Below, one piece after another: positions 6,830 through 15,027 of a stretch of 18,950 nucleotides of DNA. Source of the DNA: Rhodobacterales bacterium UBA3077. Lineage in GTDB: Bacteria > Pseudomonadota > Alphaproteobacteria > Rhodobacterales > Rhodobacteraceae. Both the position numbers and the translations under genes were made by a program. The stretch is taken from NCBI GenBank assembly GCA_002366685.1, contig DFBP01000303.1, positions 4,779 to 23,728 on the forward strand, given 5' to 3'. Numbering within the stretch: the stretch's first letter is position 1; the number at the start of each line of letters is the position of its first letter. Below the pieces are notes generated by a model. The model was not told the DNA's origin and made no database searches. It worked only from the letters and a program-made list of their open reading frames with translations.

Positions 6830-7903
6830 ATGGCGAATATCACCATCATTGGAGCCGGAGTTTACGGGCTTACCTGCGCGCTGGCTTTGCTAGAGGCCGG
6901 GCACCGCATTCGGGTTCTTGAAAAGGGCAAGGTTGGGCGCGGTGCCAGTGGCGGGTTGGTGGGCGCGCTATCGCCCCATGTGCCGGAGGACTGGAATGTT
7001 CGCAAACAATTCCAGTTGGAGGCGCTAGTGGATGCTGAAGAGCATTGGGCAAGCGTTGAGGCGCTCTCGGGAATGCGAACCGGTTATGGGCGTGTCGGGC
7101 GCTACATTCCGTTGGATGACCTCTATGAGGCCGAAAAAGCGCAAAACCGGACCGAGGGCGCCAAGCGGCTGTGGCCGGATAGTTTTAAGTGGGAACTCCT
7201 TGATGCCGCGCCGGGAATTGCGCCGAAGGCCGCGCCTTACGGGGTGGTCTACGAAACCCTTTCAGCAAGGATAAGCCCGCGGCTGGCGTGTCGGGCGTTG
7301 GCGGCTGCGGTGCTTAAATCGGGGGGTGAAATTGTTGAAGACTATCCGGTGATAAAACCTAAAGGGCTATCGGTGATTGCGGCCGGTGTGGGCAGTGGCC
7401 CGTTACTGGCCCCCTATATCGGAGAAGATAAAATTCGCGGGGTCAAAGGGCAGGCTGCATTGTTAGATGGCGGTTTACCTGCGGGTAGCCCGGTCATTTA
7501 TGGAAACGGGGTTTACATTATTCCGCATGGCGACGGCACGGTCGCGGTTGGCGCAACAAGCGAAAACAAGTGGCAGAATGCTGAAAGCACTGATAGCCGT
7601 CTGGGCGTTGTTTTGGAAAAAGCCCAATCCATTGTTCCTGCGCTTGGCACGGCGAAGTTACTGGAACGCCACGCTGGCCTGCGCCCACGCGCCCCTAAAC
7701 CGGAAGCGATGCTGGGGCAGCTGGATGAAACGACTTTTGTGGCGACAGGTGGGTTCAAAACCGGCTTTTCTAACGCCCACAAAATTGCCGCCGCTCTTGA
7801 ACGACTGATCGCCGGTGAGAACCCCGACATCCCCAAAGACCTATCCCCTCAGCATCACCTAACAAAACGCAAAAAGCAGCCCATGCCTTGGCAACTGCCT
7901 TAA
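6830..7903 (+). CDS. FAD-dependent oxidoreductase, probable stand-alone MnmC(o)-type partner of MnmD
   Basis: A 357-residue DAO-fold flavoprotein. The FAD motif is ITIIGAGVYGL (4-14). GRGASGGLVGALSPH (37-51) shares the GASG-x3-GAL-x-P pattern that I recall from the oxidase half of E. coli MnmC. The C-terminal flavin-contact segment is FVATGGFKTGFSNA. The MnmC oxidase half removes the carboxymethyl group of cmnm5s2U to give nm5s2U, the substrate of MnmD. The divergent placement beside mnmD supports that role but does not prove it; ThiO-like glycine oxidase or a generic amino-acid oxidase are alternatives. The ATG at 6830 is chosen for the flavin motif and the AAGGAAA ribosome site; the frame opens earlier at 6743, inside mnmD. 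Confidence 0.75.
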   Translation: MANITIIGAGVYGLTCALALLEAGHRIRVLEKGKVGRGASGGLVGALSPHVPEDWNVRKQFQLEALVDAEEHWASVEALSGMRTGYGRVGRYIPLDDLYEAEKAQNRTEGAKRLWPDSFKWELLDAAPGIAPKAAPYGVVYETLSARISPRLACRALAAAVLKSGGEIVEDYPVIKPKGLSVIAAGVGSGPLLAPYIGEDKIRGVKGQAALLDGGLPAGSPVIYGNGVYIIPHGDGTVAVGATSENKWQNAESTDSRLGVVLEKAQSIVPALGTAKLLERHAGLRPRAPKPEAMLGQLDETTFVATGGFKTGFSNAHKIAAALERLIAGENPDIPKDLSPQHHLTKRKKQPMPWQLP

Positions 7904-7918
7904 AAGGAAAAGTCTCCA

Positions 7919-7960
7919 CAGCCGTGGATTGCCTGTATTCAAAATGGCTGGCTTTTTTTT
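7919..7960 (+). terminator. Possible weak intrinsic terminator after the FAD gene
   Basis: CAGCC at 7919-7923 can pair with GGCTG at 7946-7950, followed two bases later by eight T residues (7953-7960). The loop is long (22 bases), and a small competing hairpin TCCAC-AGCC-GTGGA lies at 7915-7928, so efficiency is uncertain. The T-run directly after the gene and before the sodium channel gene is the main evidence. Confidence 0.35.
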
Positions 7961-8005
7961 GGTATTCCCGTAGATTGCTACAAAACAATTTTACAGGGGC
8001 GTAAC

Positions 8006-8785
8006 GTGATCAAGAAAATTGAAGCGCTTATTTCGGCGCGTGGATTCAGTAATTTTATCCTTGCCGTCATTCTGTTGAATGCCGTTGTTCTGGGGCTCCA
8101 AACATCGCGCGAACTTATGGATCGTGCCGGCTCCTTGCTGGACCTGATAGACAATATTTGCCTCGCTATTTTCACGGTCGAGATTCTTTTGAAGCTGGCC
8201 GTTCATCGCCACCGGTTCTTTTTGAGTGGCTGGAACAATTTTGATTTTATCATTGTCGGGATAGCGCTGGCCCCTAGTGCCGGCGGGCTTTCGGTGTTGC
8301 GTGCAATGCGGATTATGCGCGTGCTGCGTGTGATCTCGGTGGCACCGAGTTTGCGCCGTGTGGTTGAAGGTTTTATCTCAGCCCTCCCCGGTATGATGTC
8401 CGTCTTTGTGCTGATGGCGCTCATATTTTATATCTTCGGCGTTATGGCCACCAAGCTGTTTTCAGACACCTTTCCGGTCTGGTTTGGCACTCTTGGCGAG
8501 AGCCTGTATTCGCTATTTCAGATCATGACGCTTGAGAGCTGGTCGATGGGGATCGTGCGGCCGGTGATGGATGTCCACCCCTATGCGTGGGCCTTTTTTG
8601 TGCCGTTTATTATGGTTACCACGTTTGCGGTGGTGAACCTTGTTGTCGGACTGATCGTAACGTCGATGGAGGGCGAAAATGATGAGGCGGACCACGCCGC
8701 AACCGATGACTATCGGGAAGAGGTTATGGCCAAGCTGGATGCGCTCACCGCAAAAGTGGATGCGATGAGCAAAGGGAAAGCTTAG
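8006..8785 (+). CDS. Bacterial voltage-gated sodium channel (BacNav, NavAb/NavSp type)
   Basis: A 259-residue, single-domain, six-helix channel that would assemble as a tetramer in the inner membrane. S1 is about residues 13-31, S2 has FTVEILLKL (56-64) and S3 has WNNFDF (76-81). S4 carries four arginines at three-residue spacing (R99, R102, R105, R108). The pore has the sodium selectivity filter TLESWSM (175-181), identical to that of NavAb, and S6 ends near residue 222. A short acidic neck and a coiled coil (about 234-255) form the cytoplasmic tail. The start is GTG at 8006, with AGGGG upstream. It overlaps the convergent TIGR02186 gene by 4 bases at the 3' ends. Family roles include Na+ entry linked to motility, pH and chemotaxis. 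Confidence 0.93.
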   Translation: MIKKIEALISARGFSNFILAVILLNAVVLGLQTSRELMDRAGSLLDLIDNICLAIFTVEILLKLAVHRHRFFLSGWNNFDFIIVGIALAPSAGGLSVLRAMRIMRVLRVISVAPSLRRVVEGFISALPGMMSVFVLMALIFYIFGVMATKLFSDTFPVWFGTLGESLYSLFQIMTLESWSMGIVRPVMDVHPYAWAFFVPFIMVTTFAVVNLVVGLIVTSMEGENDEADHAATDDYREEVMAKLDALTAKVDAMSKGKA

Positions 8786-9546
8786 CGCTTCAATAGCCGA
8801 AAGATTTCGGACGCACCATAACCGGCGACCAGAGCCACCAGTAGCGAGAGCAGCCCGTAAATCAAAGCTTGTTCATGCGCCAGATTGTAGAGCCAGCGCT
8901 CCAGCCCTTCTTTTCGCACCGCAATGGCGACCGAAGAATCGGAAACGATATTACGGTCACGGATCAGATAAATCCGTGCAGTGTAGTCGCCTTCAACCAG
9001 ATTGGCCGGTAGCTGTATACTGGCGTTAAACAGGGTTTCCGAGGTCAGGCTAATGATCCCTTCACGCTCGGAATAAAGGCCTTCGTCCACACGAATACGC
9101 GTGATGGCTTCGGCAAAGCTGGCTACGTCAGCATTTGGTTCGTCATGCTCTTGCGGGCGTATTGCGTGGTCCAACCCGATCGCATATTTATGCTGGTCTT
9201 CCACGTTGAGGATTTCATCGAGCGGCCCGGTTGTGGCGACGGTAAAAAAGCTTGGCGCAGCATCTATCTCGACTGATTCTGTATTGATCCAGATGCCGAG
9301 CGCTTTGTCTTTTTTGCGAACGGTTGTGTGTTCTAGCGGGCCTTCGACCACAATAGCAACATCTAGCGGGGCAATGTCTTCCGCCAGGGGTGTGTCACGC
9401 TTGACCGCACCAAACACAAAAATCTCCGAACCCGAATAATTGGCGGTAATCGCCACTCGGTTTTGGCTGAGATCAACCACAACGGTTTCTTCGGCCGCAA
9501 GGGGGGCAGCCACAAGGGCGAGGGCGAGGGAAAGTTTACGGATCAT
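8782..9546 (-). CDS. TIGR02186 family membrane-anchored protein (Alph_Pro_TM)
   Basis: A 254-residue exported protein. It has an N-terminal signal peptide (1-18, ending PLAAEE), a long beta-rich periplasmic region and one C-terminal transmembrane helix (about residues 228-247) followed by a short positive tail (FRLLKR). This architecture and the start ETVVVDLSQNRVAITANYSG match the alphaproteobacterial TIGR02186/Alph_Pro_TM family, whose function is not established. The gene starts one base after the TauE/SafE permease stop, with a GGAGGG ribosome site, so the pair is an operon and the protein may be an accessory subunit of the permease. Its stop overlaps the sodium channel stop tail to tail. 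Confidence 0.82.
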   Translation of the reverse strand: MIRKLSLALALVAAPLAAEETVVVDLSQNRVAITANYSGSEIFVFGAVKRDTPLAEDIAPLDVAIVVEGPLEHTTVRKKDKALGIWINTESVEIDAAPSFFTVATTGPLDEILNVEDQHKYAIGLDHAIRPQEHDEPNADVASFAEAITRIRVDEGLYSEREGIISLTSETLFNASIQLPANLVEGDYTARIYLIRDRNIVSDSSVAIAVRKEGLERWLYNLAHEQALIYGLLSLLVALVAGYGASEIFRLLKR

Positions 9547-9547
9547 C

Positions 9548-10462
9548 TTAGTGCCCTCCTGTGCCGATAGAGAACAATTCGGACGGCATCAGTAGCAAGT
9601 CCGCCGCGAGCTTGCCGCACATGGCCAAAACCATAATCGCCAGCAAAATACGGAGCTGCTCGGCCTTGAGCTTAACCCCGATCCGCGCGCCGATTTGGGC
9701 ACCAATCACGCCACCGATCAACAATAGTAGTGCCAACACAGCATCAACCGTGAAGTTCTGCGTTGCGTGTGAGAGTGTCGTGTAGGCGGTCACAAAAATG
9801 ATCTGGAAAAGGGAGGTCCCGACCACCACTTTTGTGGGCATGCCGAGCAGATAGATCATGGCAGGCACCATGATAAAGCCGCCGCCAACGCCCATGATGG
9901 CCGCCAGAATACCCACAACCAATCCAACCAGAATCGGAGGAATTACACTGATATAGAGGCCGGAAGTGCGAAAACGCATCTTAAATGGCAAGCCGTGAAT
10001 CCAGTTGTGTTTCTTCTTACGCGGGACAACGCCCGGTTTTTTGGACTTGCGGATCGCGTTGAGGCTTTCCACGAACATCAACGAGCCAATCATGCCAAGG
10101 AACACAACGTATGACAGTGTCACCAACAGTTCGACTTGACCAATACTTTTGAGGTATTTGAATATCCAAACCCCGACCGTTGCGCCAATGAGGCCACCGA
10201 TCAGCAGGATGAACCCCATCTTGATATCTACTGTTTTACGCTTGAAATGCGCCAATACGCCAGAGAAGGACGAGGCCACAATCTGGTTGGCCTCTGTCGC
10301 CACTGCCACGGCTGGCGGAATGCCAATCATAAACAGAAGCGGGGTCATCAAAAATCCGCCACCAACACCGAACATGCCAGAAAGCACGCCAACCATGCCA
10401 CCAAGGCCAAGTAACAGGAAAATATTCACCGAAACTTCGGCGATAGGAAGATAGATTTGCAT
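9548..10462 (-). CDS. TauE/SafE family sulfite/sulfonate exporter-type permease
   Basis: A 304-residue, eight-helix-type inner-membrane protein with the two family repeats, each opening with a glycine motif: GMFGVGGGFLMTP in the N-terminal half and IMGVGGGFIMVPA in the C-terminal half. A positively charged central loop (RKSKKPGVVPRKKKH) separates them. Relatives export sulfite, sulfoacetate or other organosulfur anions, but substrate cannot be read from sequence. A GTG in frame at 10474 could start the protein four residues earlier. The ATG at 10462 is preferred because AGGTGG, which contains that GTG, then serves as its ribosome site. It is the first gene of a two-gene operon with the TIGR02186 protein. 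Confidence 0.85.
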   Translation of the reverse strand: MQIYLPIAEVSVNIFLLLGLGGMVGVLSGMFGVGGGFLMTPLLFMIGIPPAVAVATEANQIVASSFSGVLAHFKRKTVDIKMGFILLIGGLIGATVGVWIFKYLKSIGQVELLVTLSYVVFLGMIGSLMFVESLNAIRKSKKPGVVPRKKKHNWIHGLPFKMRFRTSGLYISVIPPILVGLVVGILAAIMGVGGGFIMVPAMIYLLGMPTKVVVGTSLFQIIFVTAYTTLSHATQNFTVDAVLALLLLIGGVIGAQIGARIGVKLKAEQLRILLAIMVLAMCGKLAADLLLMPSELFSIGTGGH

Positions 10463-10498
10463 GGTTGATTCCACCTGAATGTGAGGCGTTCGGTTTAC

Positions 10499-10526
10499 AA
10501 TATAAAATTTGAATATATCAGCCCAA
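10499..10526 (-). promoter_or_regulatory. Putative promoter of the TauE/SafE operon
   Basis: On the minus strand, TTGGGC (10526-10521) and TATATT (10504-10499) are separated by 16 bases, about 40 bases upstream of the permease ATG. The stretch is clearly AT-rich compared with its surroundings. No convincing BigR/SqrR-type ATTC-N8-GAAT operator was found. Confidence 0.4.
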
Positions 10527-10555
10527 TTCGCTGCGACAAATCGGAACAGTAAGGG

Positions 10556-11356
10556 CTAAATCGATGTTATATAGCCTTGCAGGATTCGCGCAAGCTTGGC
10601 AGCCCCGATCGGGGCCATATCTTTAGTGTGCTGGTGCGAAATATGCTCGTTTCCGAGCCCTGCTGCCATATTGGTGATCGCAGAAATAGCGGCGGTGCGC
10701 AAACCCAAAAAGCGGGACAGAATCACTTCAGGCACGGTTGACATGCCCACGGCATCGGTTCCCAATATCTTGAGAGCGTTGATTTCTGCCGGGGTTTCGA
10801 AGCTCGGGCCGGAGTACCACGAATAAACGCCGGATTTTAACTCAATACTGTCTGCGGCGGCCGCCTTTGCCAAAGCCGCACGTATTTCCGGATCATAGGC
10901 GTTGGTCATGTTGACAAATCGGGCATCGGTGGCTTCCCCGATAAGCGGATTGAGGCCGGAAAAATTGATGTGATCGGAAATCAGCATCAAATCCCCCGGT
11001 GGGATATCCGACCGGAAGGAACCAGCAGCATTGGTGAGGATCACCTGATCCGCTCCCAGCGCCTTGAGGAGTTCGAGCGGCAGGCGCATTGCGTCGGAAG
11101 CACCGCGTTCATAGTAATGCGCCCGACCACCAAAAACGGCAACCCGCTGGCCCCAAAGGTTGCCGATGACGAGCTTGGCTGAATGGCCAGAAACAGCGCT
11201 CACCGGAAAGCCGGGCAGATCGGTATAGTCAAACGCCTCGCCTTCGACCCTATCCGCTATGTCGCCTAGCCCTGATCCCAGGATCAGGCCAAGCTTTACA
11301 GGCTCTTTTCCGGCGCGGGCTTGCACCAGCGCCAAAAGGTTATCGCTCTTTGACAT
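10556..11356 (-). CDS. punA: Purine nucleoside phosphorylase (trimeric class)
   Basis: Cytoplasmic phosphorylase of 266 residues that splits purine (deoxy)nucleosides with phosphate into base and (deoxy)ribose-1-phosphate. Phosphate-site motifs are GSGLG (27-31) and GGRAHYYE (76-83). The base-contact residues line up with human PNP by spacing: Glu187 in FETPAE, Met205 in GMSTVPEV and Asn229 in ITNMAAG. Asn at that position is the mark of 6-oxopurine (inosine/guanosine) specificity. The frame extends to 11395, but MSKSDNL at 11356 fits the family and overlaps the permease gene by only 17 bases. It is the last gene of the nucleoside ABC operon, so imported substrate would be used at once. Confidence 0.93.
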   Translation of the reverse strand: MSKSDNLLALVQARAGKEPVKLGLILGSGLGDIADRVEGEAFDYTDLPGFPVSAVSGHSAKLVIGNLWGQRVAVFGGRAHYYERGASDAMRLPLELLKALGADQVILTNAAGSFRSDIPPGDLMLISDHINFSGLNPLIGEATDARFVNMTNAYDPEIRAALAKAAAADSIELKSGVYSWYSGPSFETPAEINALKILGTDAVGMSTVPEVILSRFLGLRTAAISAITNMAAGLGNEHISHQHTKDMAPIGAAKLARILQGYITSI

Positions 11357-12356
11357 AGGGTTCGCCACCAGCCTTTGGCGGGATGGCCTTGCCAACGAAG
11401 CCGGCCAGAATAACCACGGTCAGGATATAGGGGAGCGCTTGCATGAACTGCCCCGGCAATACCATAAAGCCCAGATCAAGGGTTTGATATTTGCTGCCAA
11501 CCGCTTCCAGCATCCCGAAGAGCAGCGTAGCCCACATGGCCGGTATTGGTTTCCATTTGGCAAAAATCAGCGCCGCGAGGGCGATAAACCCGCGACCGGA
11601 GGTCATGTCTTTGCCAAAGCCGGCAGCCGCCGTGCCAAGGCTGAGGTAGGCCCCCGCAAGGCCGCAGAGAATGCCGGTGATGATAAGCGCCGAATAGCGC
11701 AGCTTCACGACCGAAATACCTGCGGTATCAACCGCTCCGGGGTTTTCGCCCACGGCACGCATCCGCAATCCAAACCGGGTGCGGTAGAGAATCAACCAAG
11801 TGAGCGCGACAATAACAAAACTGAGATAGACGATGATATTGTGGCCGGAAATCAGGTCATGATAAACCGGACCCAACACGGGTACGTCTTGCAGGCTTTT
11901 GGCAAAGGGAAGGATGATCGGCTCAAAGCGCTGGCCTTCATGAAGCTGCGGGGTTTGCCCGCCCATCTTGAACCAGTATTGCCCGATCAAAACAGTGATA
12001 CCGGCAGCGAAAAAGTTGATCGCTACGCCGGAGATAAGCTGGTTTCCGCGAAGCGTGATCGACGCAAAGGCGTGAATCATCGCCATGATTATCGAGGCAA
12101 TAATCGCAGCCAGCAAGCCAACCCAAACCGCGGCCCCCCCCATGTTCCAACCGCCATCATCGACCGACATGCCTGCCAGCGCCGAAAACGCGCCTGCCGC
12201 AAAAGCCGCAACCAGCATTTTGCCTTCCAGCCCGATATCAAAGATACCGGCGCGTTCGGAATAAAGCCCCGCAAGGCAAGCCAGCAGAAGCGGCGTAGCA
12301 AACCGAATGGCGGAATCACTGAGCTGAAGCAGGTCATTTGTAAGGAAATCCATCAT
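11340..12356 (-). CDS. Nucleoside ABC transporter permease 2 (BPD_transp_2 family)
   Basis: A 338-residue inner-membrane permease with about eight or nine hydrophobic helices. ERAGIFDIGLEGKMLVAAF lies near residues 29-47 and GENPGAVDTAGISVVKLRYSA, the cytoplasmic coupling loop, near 200-220. These features belong to the branched-chain-amino-acid/ribose-like permease family used by BMP-dependent nucleoside importers. It pairs with the upstream permease to make the transmembrane heterodimer. Its first ATG shares a base with the stop of that gene (TAATG), and a second ATG follows immediately at 12353, so the exact first residue is open by one codon. The purine substrate is inferred from the neighbouring binding protein and phosphorylase. 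Confidence 0.88.
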   Translation of the reverse strand: MMDFLTNDLLQLSDSAIRFATPLLLACLAGLYSERAGIFDIGLEGKMLVAAFAAGAFSALAGMSVDDGGWNMGGAAVWVGLLAAIIASIIMAMIHAFASITLRGNQLISGVAINFFAAGITVLIGQYWFKMGGQTPQLHEGQRFEPIILPFAKSLQDVPVLGPVYHDLISGHNIIVYLSFVIVALTWLILYRTRFGLRMRAVGENPGAVDTAGISVVKLRYSALIITGILCGLAGAYLSLGTAAAGFGKDMTSGRGFIALAALIFAKWKPIPAMWATLLFGMLEAVGSKYQTLDLGFMVLPGQFMQALPYILTVVILAGFVGKAIPPKAGGEPYVKER

Positions 12357-13450
12357 TACGCCTGCCCTCGCTTGCCAGTGTTCAGGAATATCTTCTCAAG
12401 CGGAATGCGCACCATGTTCTCCAGTGAGCCGGTAAACATGATAATCAAGGCCTGAATAACGGTGATCATCTGTGCCGGAATGCCAAGGGCAAATTGAAGT
12501 TCGGCGCCCCCTTGGGTGAGAATGCCAAACAAAAAGGCTGCCAGAAGCACGCCAACAGGGTGTGAGCGGCCCATAAGCGCCACTGCGATGCCAATGAAGC
12601 CCGCGCCTTCTACGGCACCGAGCACAAGCCGTTCTGCCTCACCCTGCACGGTGTTGACCGCCATCATACCCGAAAGCGCACCGGAGATCAGCATCGCGAC
12701 CATGGTGATTTTCATAGGGGAGATACCGGCATAAACCGCCGCTCTTTCGGAATGCCCGAAAGCGCGCATCTCGTAGCCCAGCCTGGTTTTCCAGATCAGG
12801 ATCCAGACCAGCAATGCGGCGATGAGAGCCAGGAAAAAGCTGATATTGACGGGCGCGAACCGGTCAAATTCAATTCCGACCACGCCGAGAATGTCGTGCA
12901 GGGTTGGCAGTGCCGCCCCATCGGGAAACTTCGGACTTTCAGGCAAAGAGCCCTCTGCCTGCAACGGTCCGACCAGCAAATAGCCAACCACCGCAGTGGC
13001 GATCAGGTTAAACATAATCGTGGTAATCACGATGTGGCTGCCGCGTTTGGCTTGCAAATAGGCCGGAATGGCCGCCCATGCGGCTCCAAAAGCCATAGCG
13101 GCAACCGTGCCTGCAACCAGAGCGACCGTCCAGTGTGGCCAGTCAACCGATAGCATAATGAGGGTGACACCAACCCCGGCAATACCCGCTTGGCCTTCGC
13201 CACCGATATTGAACAGGCGCGCATGGAACGCAACCGCAACCGCCAAGCCGGTAAAGATAAAGTTGGTGGTGAAATAGAGCGTATGGCCAATGCCAAAGGG
13301 GTTAAATGCCCCTTGAATCATTACACGGACAACCTCGATCGGGTTCTGTCCGATAGACATAACAACCAGCCCCGATACAGCGAAAGCTAGAAATAGGGTG
13401 AGTAAAGGGATCAGCCCGAGATCAACCCATTTAGGTAGGTTCTTGTTCAT
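12356..13450 (-). CDS. Nucleoside ABC transporter permease 1 (BPD_transp_2 family)
   Basis: A 364-residue inner-membrane permease. There is a first helix at about residues 10-32, then FNIGGEGQAGIAGVGVTL around 80-100, the loop GHSERAAVYAGISPMKITM around 232-250, and a hydrophobic C-terminal half. Order and motifs match the first of the two permeases in BMP-type purine nucleoside importers. The ATG overlaps the ATPase stop by 4 bases (ATGA), and its own stop overlaps the next permease by one base, so the transporter subunits are tightly co-translated. Confidence 0.88.
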   Translation of the reverse strand: MNKNLPKWVDLGLIPLLTLFLAFAVSGLVVMSIGQNPIEVVRVMIQGAFNPFGIGHTLYFTTNFIFTGLAVAVAFHARLFNIGGEGQAGIAGVGVTLIMLSVDWPHWTVALVAGTVAAMAFGAAWAAIPAYLQAKRGSHIVITTIMFNLIATAVVGYLLVGPLQAEGSLPESPKFPDGAALPTLHDILGVVGIEFDRFAPVNISFFLALIAALLVWILIWKTRLGYEMRAFGHSERAAVYAGISPMKITMVAMLISGALSGMMAVNTVQGEAERLVLGAVEGAGFIGIAVALMGRSHPVGVLLAAFLFGILTQGGAELQFALGIPAQMITVIQALIIMFTGSLENMVRIPLEKIFLNTGKRGQA

Positions 13451-15018
13451 GATTGCGCCTCCGGGTCTACGCCGGCCATCAGCAAGCCAAGCTCACCTTC
13501 GTTTGTGTCTTCCGGCATGCGTTCGCCCTGAATAACCCCGTCAAACATCACCAGTATCCGGTCAGACAATGCCTGAATTTCGTCAAGCTCAACCGAGACC
13601 AGCAAGATTGCCTTGCCCGCGTCGCGCAAGTTCACGATTTGTTGGTGAATGAATTCGATGGCGCCAATATCTACGCCGCGCGTTGGCTGGCCGATGAGCA
13701 GCACATCGGGGTTACGCTCGATCTCGCGCGCCAGCACAATTTTTTGCTGATTGCCGCCGGAAAAATGATGCGCAACGAGCGTCGGAATAACGGGGCGGAT
13801 ATCGAAGCGCTCCATTTTACCGCGCGCGTCTTCCAACATGTACTTTTGGTTGGCTAACCCGAATTTGCCGCTGTATTCGGGCTCATTATGGTAACCAAAA
13901 GCGGTGTTTTCCCATGTCATAAACGGCATAACCAAGCCGCGCTGGTGCCGGTCTTCGGGCACGTGGCTAATGCCACGATGACGGCGGAGCTGCGCGTTTG
14001 CGTGTTTCGAAACATCAATAGACTCGCCGTGCATCAGCACTTCACCACTGGTGGCGGCGCCAATACCCGAGATCACTTCCAGCAGTTCGGATTGGCCGTT
14101 GCCCGCCACACCGGCAATGCCCAAAATCTCGCCACGCTTCAGTTCAAGCGACACATGTTTCAGTTTTTTGACCCCATGGATATCGGTAACGCTCAGATCG
14201 CGCACCTCCATCACAGTTTCCCCAACCACGGCTGGTTTTTTATCTACCTCAAGCAGCACCCGCCGCCCAACCATAGCTTCAGCCAAGTCTTCCGGAGAGG
14301 TGGTCGCGGTCGCAATGGTTTTGGTCATCTCACCGCGGCGCATCACCGAAACAGAATCGGTTACGTCCATGATTTCGCGCAGTTTATGCGTGATGATCAC
14401 AATTGTTTTGCCTTGTTCCTTCAAATTCCGCAGAATGCGGAACAGGTGGTCGGCTTCGTCTGGTGTTAACACACCGGTCGGCTCATCGAGAATCAGAATC
14501 TCGGCCTGCCGATACAGGGCTTTCAAAATCTCGACCCGTTGCTGGAAGCCAACCGAGATATCCTCGATCACCGCATCCGGGTTTACATCCAGTTCGTATT
14601 CGTCCGCCAGTTCTTTCAGTTCTTTGCGCGCGCGGCGGCGGCTGGAACCCAGCGTGGCACCATCTTCGGCACCCAGAATTACATTTTCGAGTACGGTAAA
14701 GTTCTCGACCAGCATAAAGTGCTGGTGGACCATGCCGATACCTGCCGCTATCGCGTCATGGCTATCGCTGATCACGGTTGGCGCACCGTCAATTTTCACT
14801 GACCCCTTATCGGCTTTATAAAAACCGTAGAGGATAGACATGAGGGTGGATTTGCCTGCGCCATTTTCGCCCACAATCCCGTGGATCGCGCCTTTGGCCA
14901 CCGTCATGGAAATATCTTTGTTGGCCTGCACAGGGCCAAACGCCTTGCTTATGCCGATGAGTTCAATAGCAGGGGCGACTGCATCAAGCCGCCCCGCATT
15001 TTCTGTCACTTCCGACAT
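13447..15018 (-). CDS. Nucleoside ABC transporter double ATPase
   Basis: A 523-residue cytoplasmic ATPase with two fused nucleotide-binding domains. Domain 1 has a full Walker A (GENGAGKST, 50-58), an atypical signature SVGFQQR (155-161), Walker B ILILDEP (174-180) and the switch histidine 211. Domain 2 has a broken Walker A (GVAGNGQS, 303-310, no lysine), a good signature FSGGNQQK (419-426) and Gln in place of the catalytic Glu (LLIGQP, 440-445). One complete ATP site can therefore form, from Walker A/B of domain 1 and the signature of domain 2. This asymmetry is usual in ribose/nucleoside-type double ATPases. The gene lies 9 bases after the binding-protein gene and overlaps the first permease. 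Confidence 0.92.
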   Translation of the reverse strand: MSEVTENAGRLDAVAPAIELIGISKAFGPVQANKDISMTVAKGAIHGIVGENGAGKSTLMSILYGFYKADKGSVKIDGAPTVISDSHDAIAAGIGMVHQHFMLVENFTVLENVILGAEDGATLGSSRRRARKELKELADEYELDVNPDAVIEDISVGFQQRVEILKALYRQAEILILDEPTGVLTPDEADHLFRILRNLKEQGKTIVIITHKLREIMDVTDSVSVMRRGEMTKTIATATTSPEDLAEAMVGRRVLLEVDKKPAVVGETVMEVRDLSVTDIHGVKKLKHVSLELKRGEILGIAGVAGNGQSELLEVISGIGAATSGEVLMHGESIDVSKHANAQLRRHRGISHVPEDRHQRGLVMPFMTWENTAFGYHNEPEYSGKFGLANQKYMLEDARGKMERFDIRPVIPTLVAHHFSGGNQQKIVLAREIERNPDVLLIGQPTRGVDIGAIEFIHQQIVNLRDAGKAILLVSVELDEIQALSDRILVMFDGVIQGERMPEDTNEGELGLLMAGVDPEAQS

Positions 15019-15027
15019 TCCGCCGCC

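Noticed and set aside
6796..6849. Longer start for mnmD
   Set aside because: It would overlap the start of the divergent FAD gene, and the added hydrophobic residues are not typical of MnmD.
10463..10555. BigR/SqrR-type sulfur operator before TauE/SafE
   Set aside because: ATTC and GAAT elements occur, but not in the ATTC-N8-GAAT arrangement; the closest (ATTC-N5-GAAT) overlaps the ribosome site and is probably chance.
11259..12455. Long 398-codon open frame on the plus strand
   Set aside because: It lies antisense to the PNP and permease genes, has a low-complexity, charged, His/Arg-rich translation with no domain, and the minus-strand frames are clearly coding.
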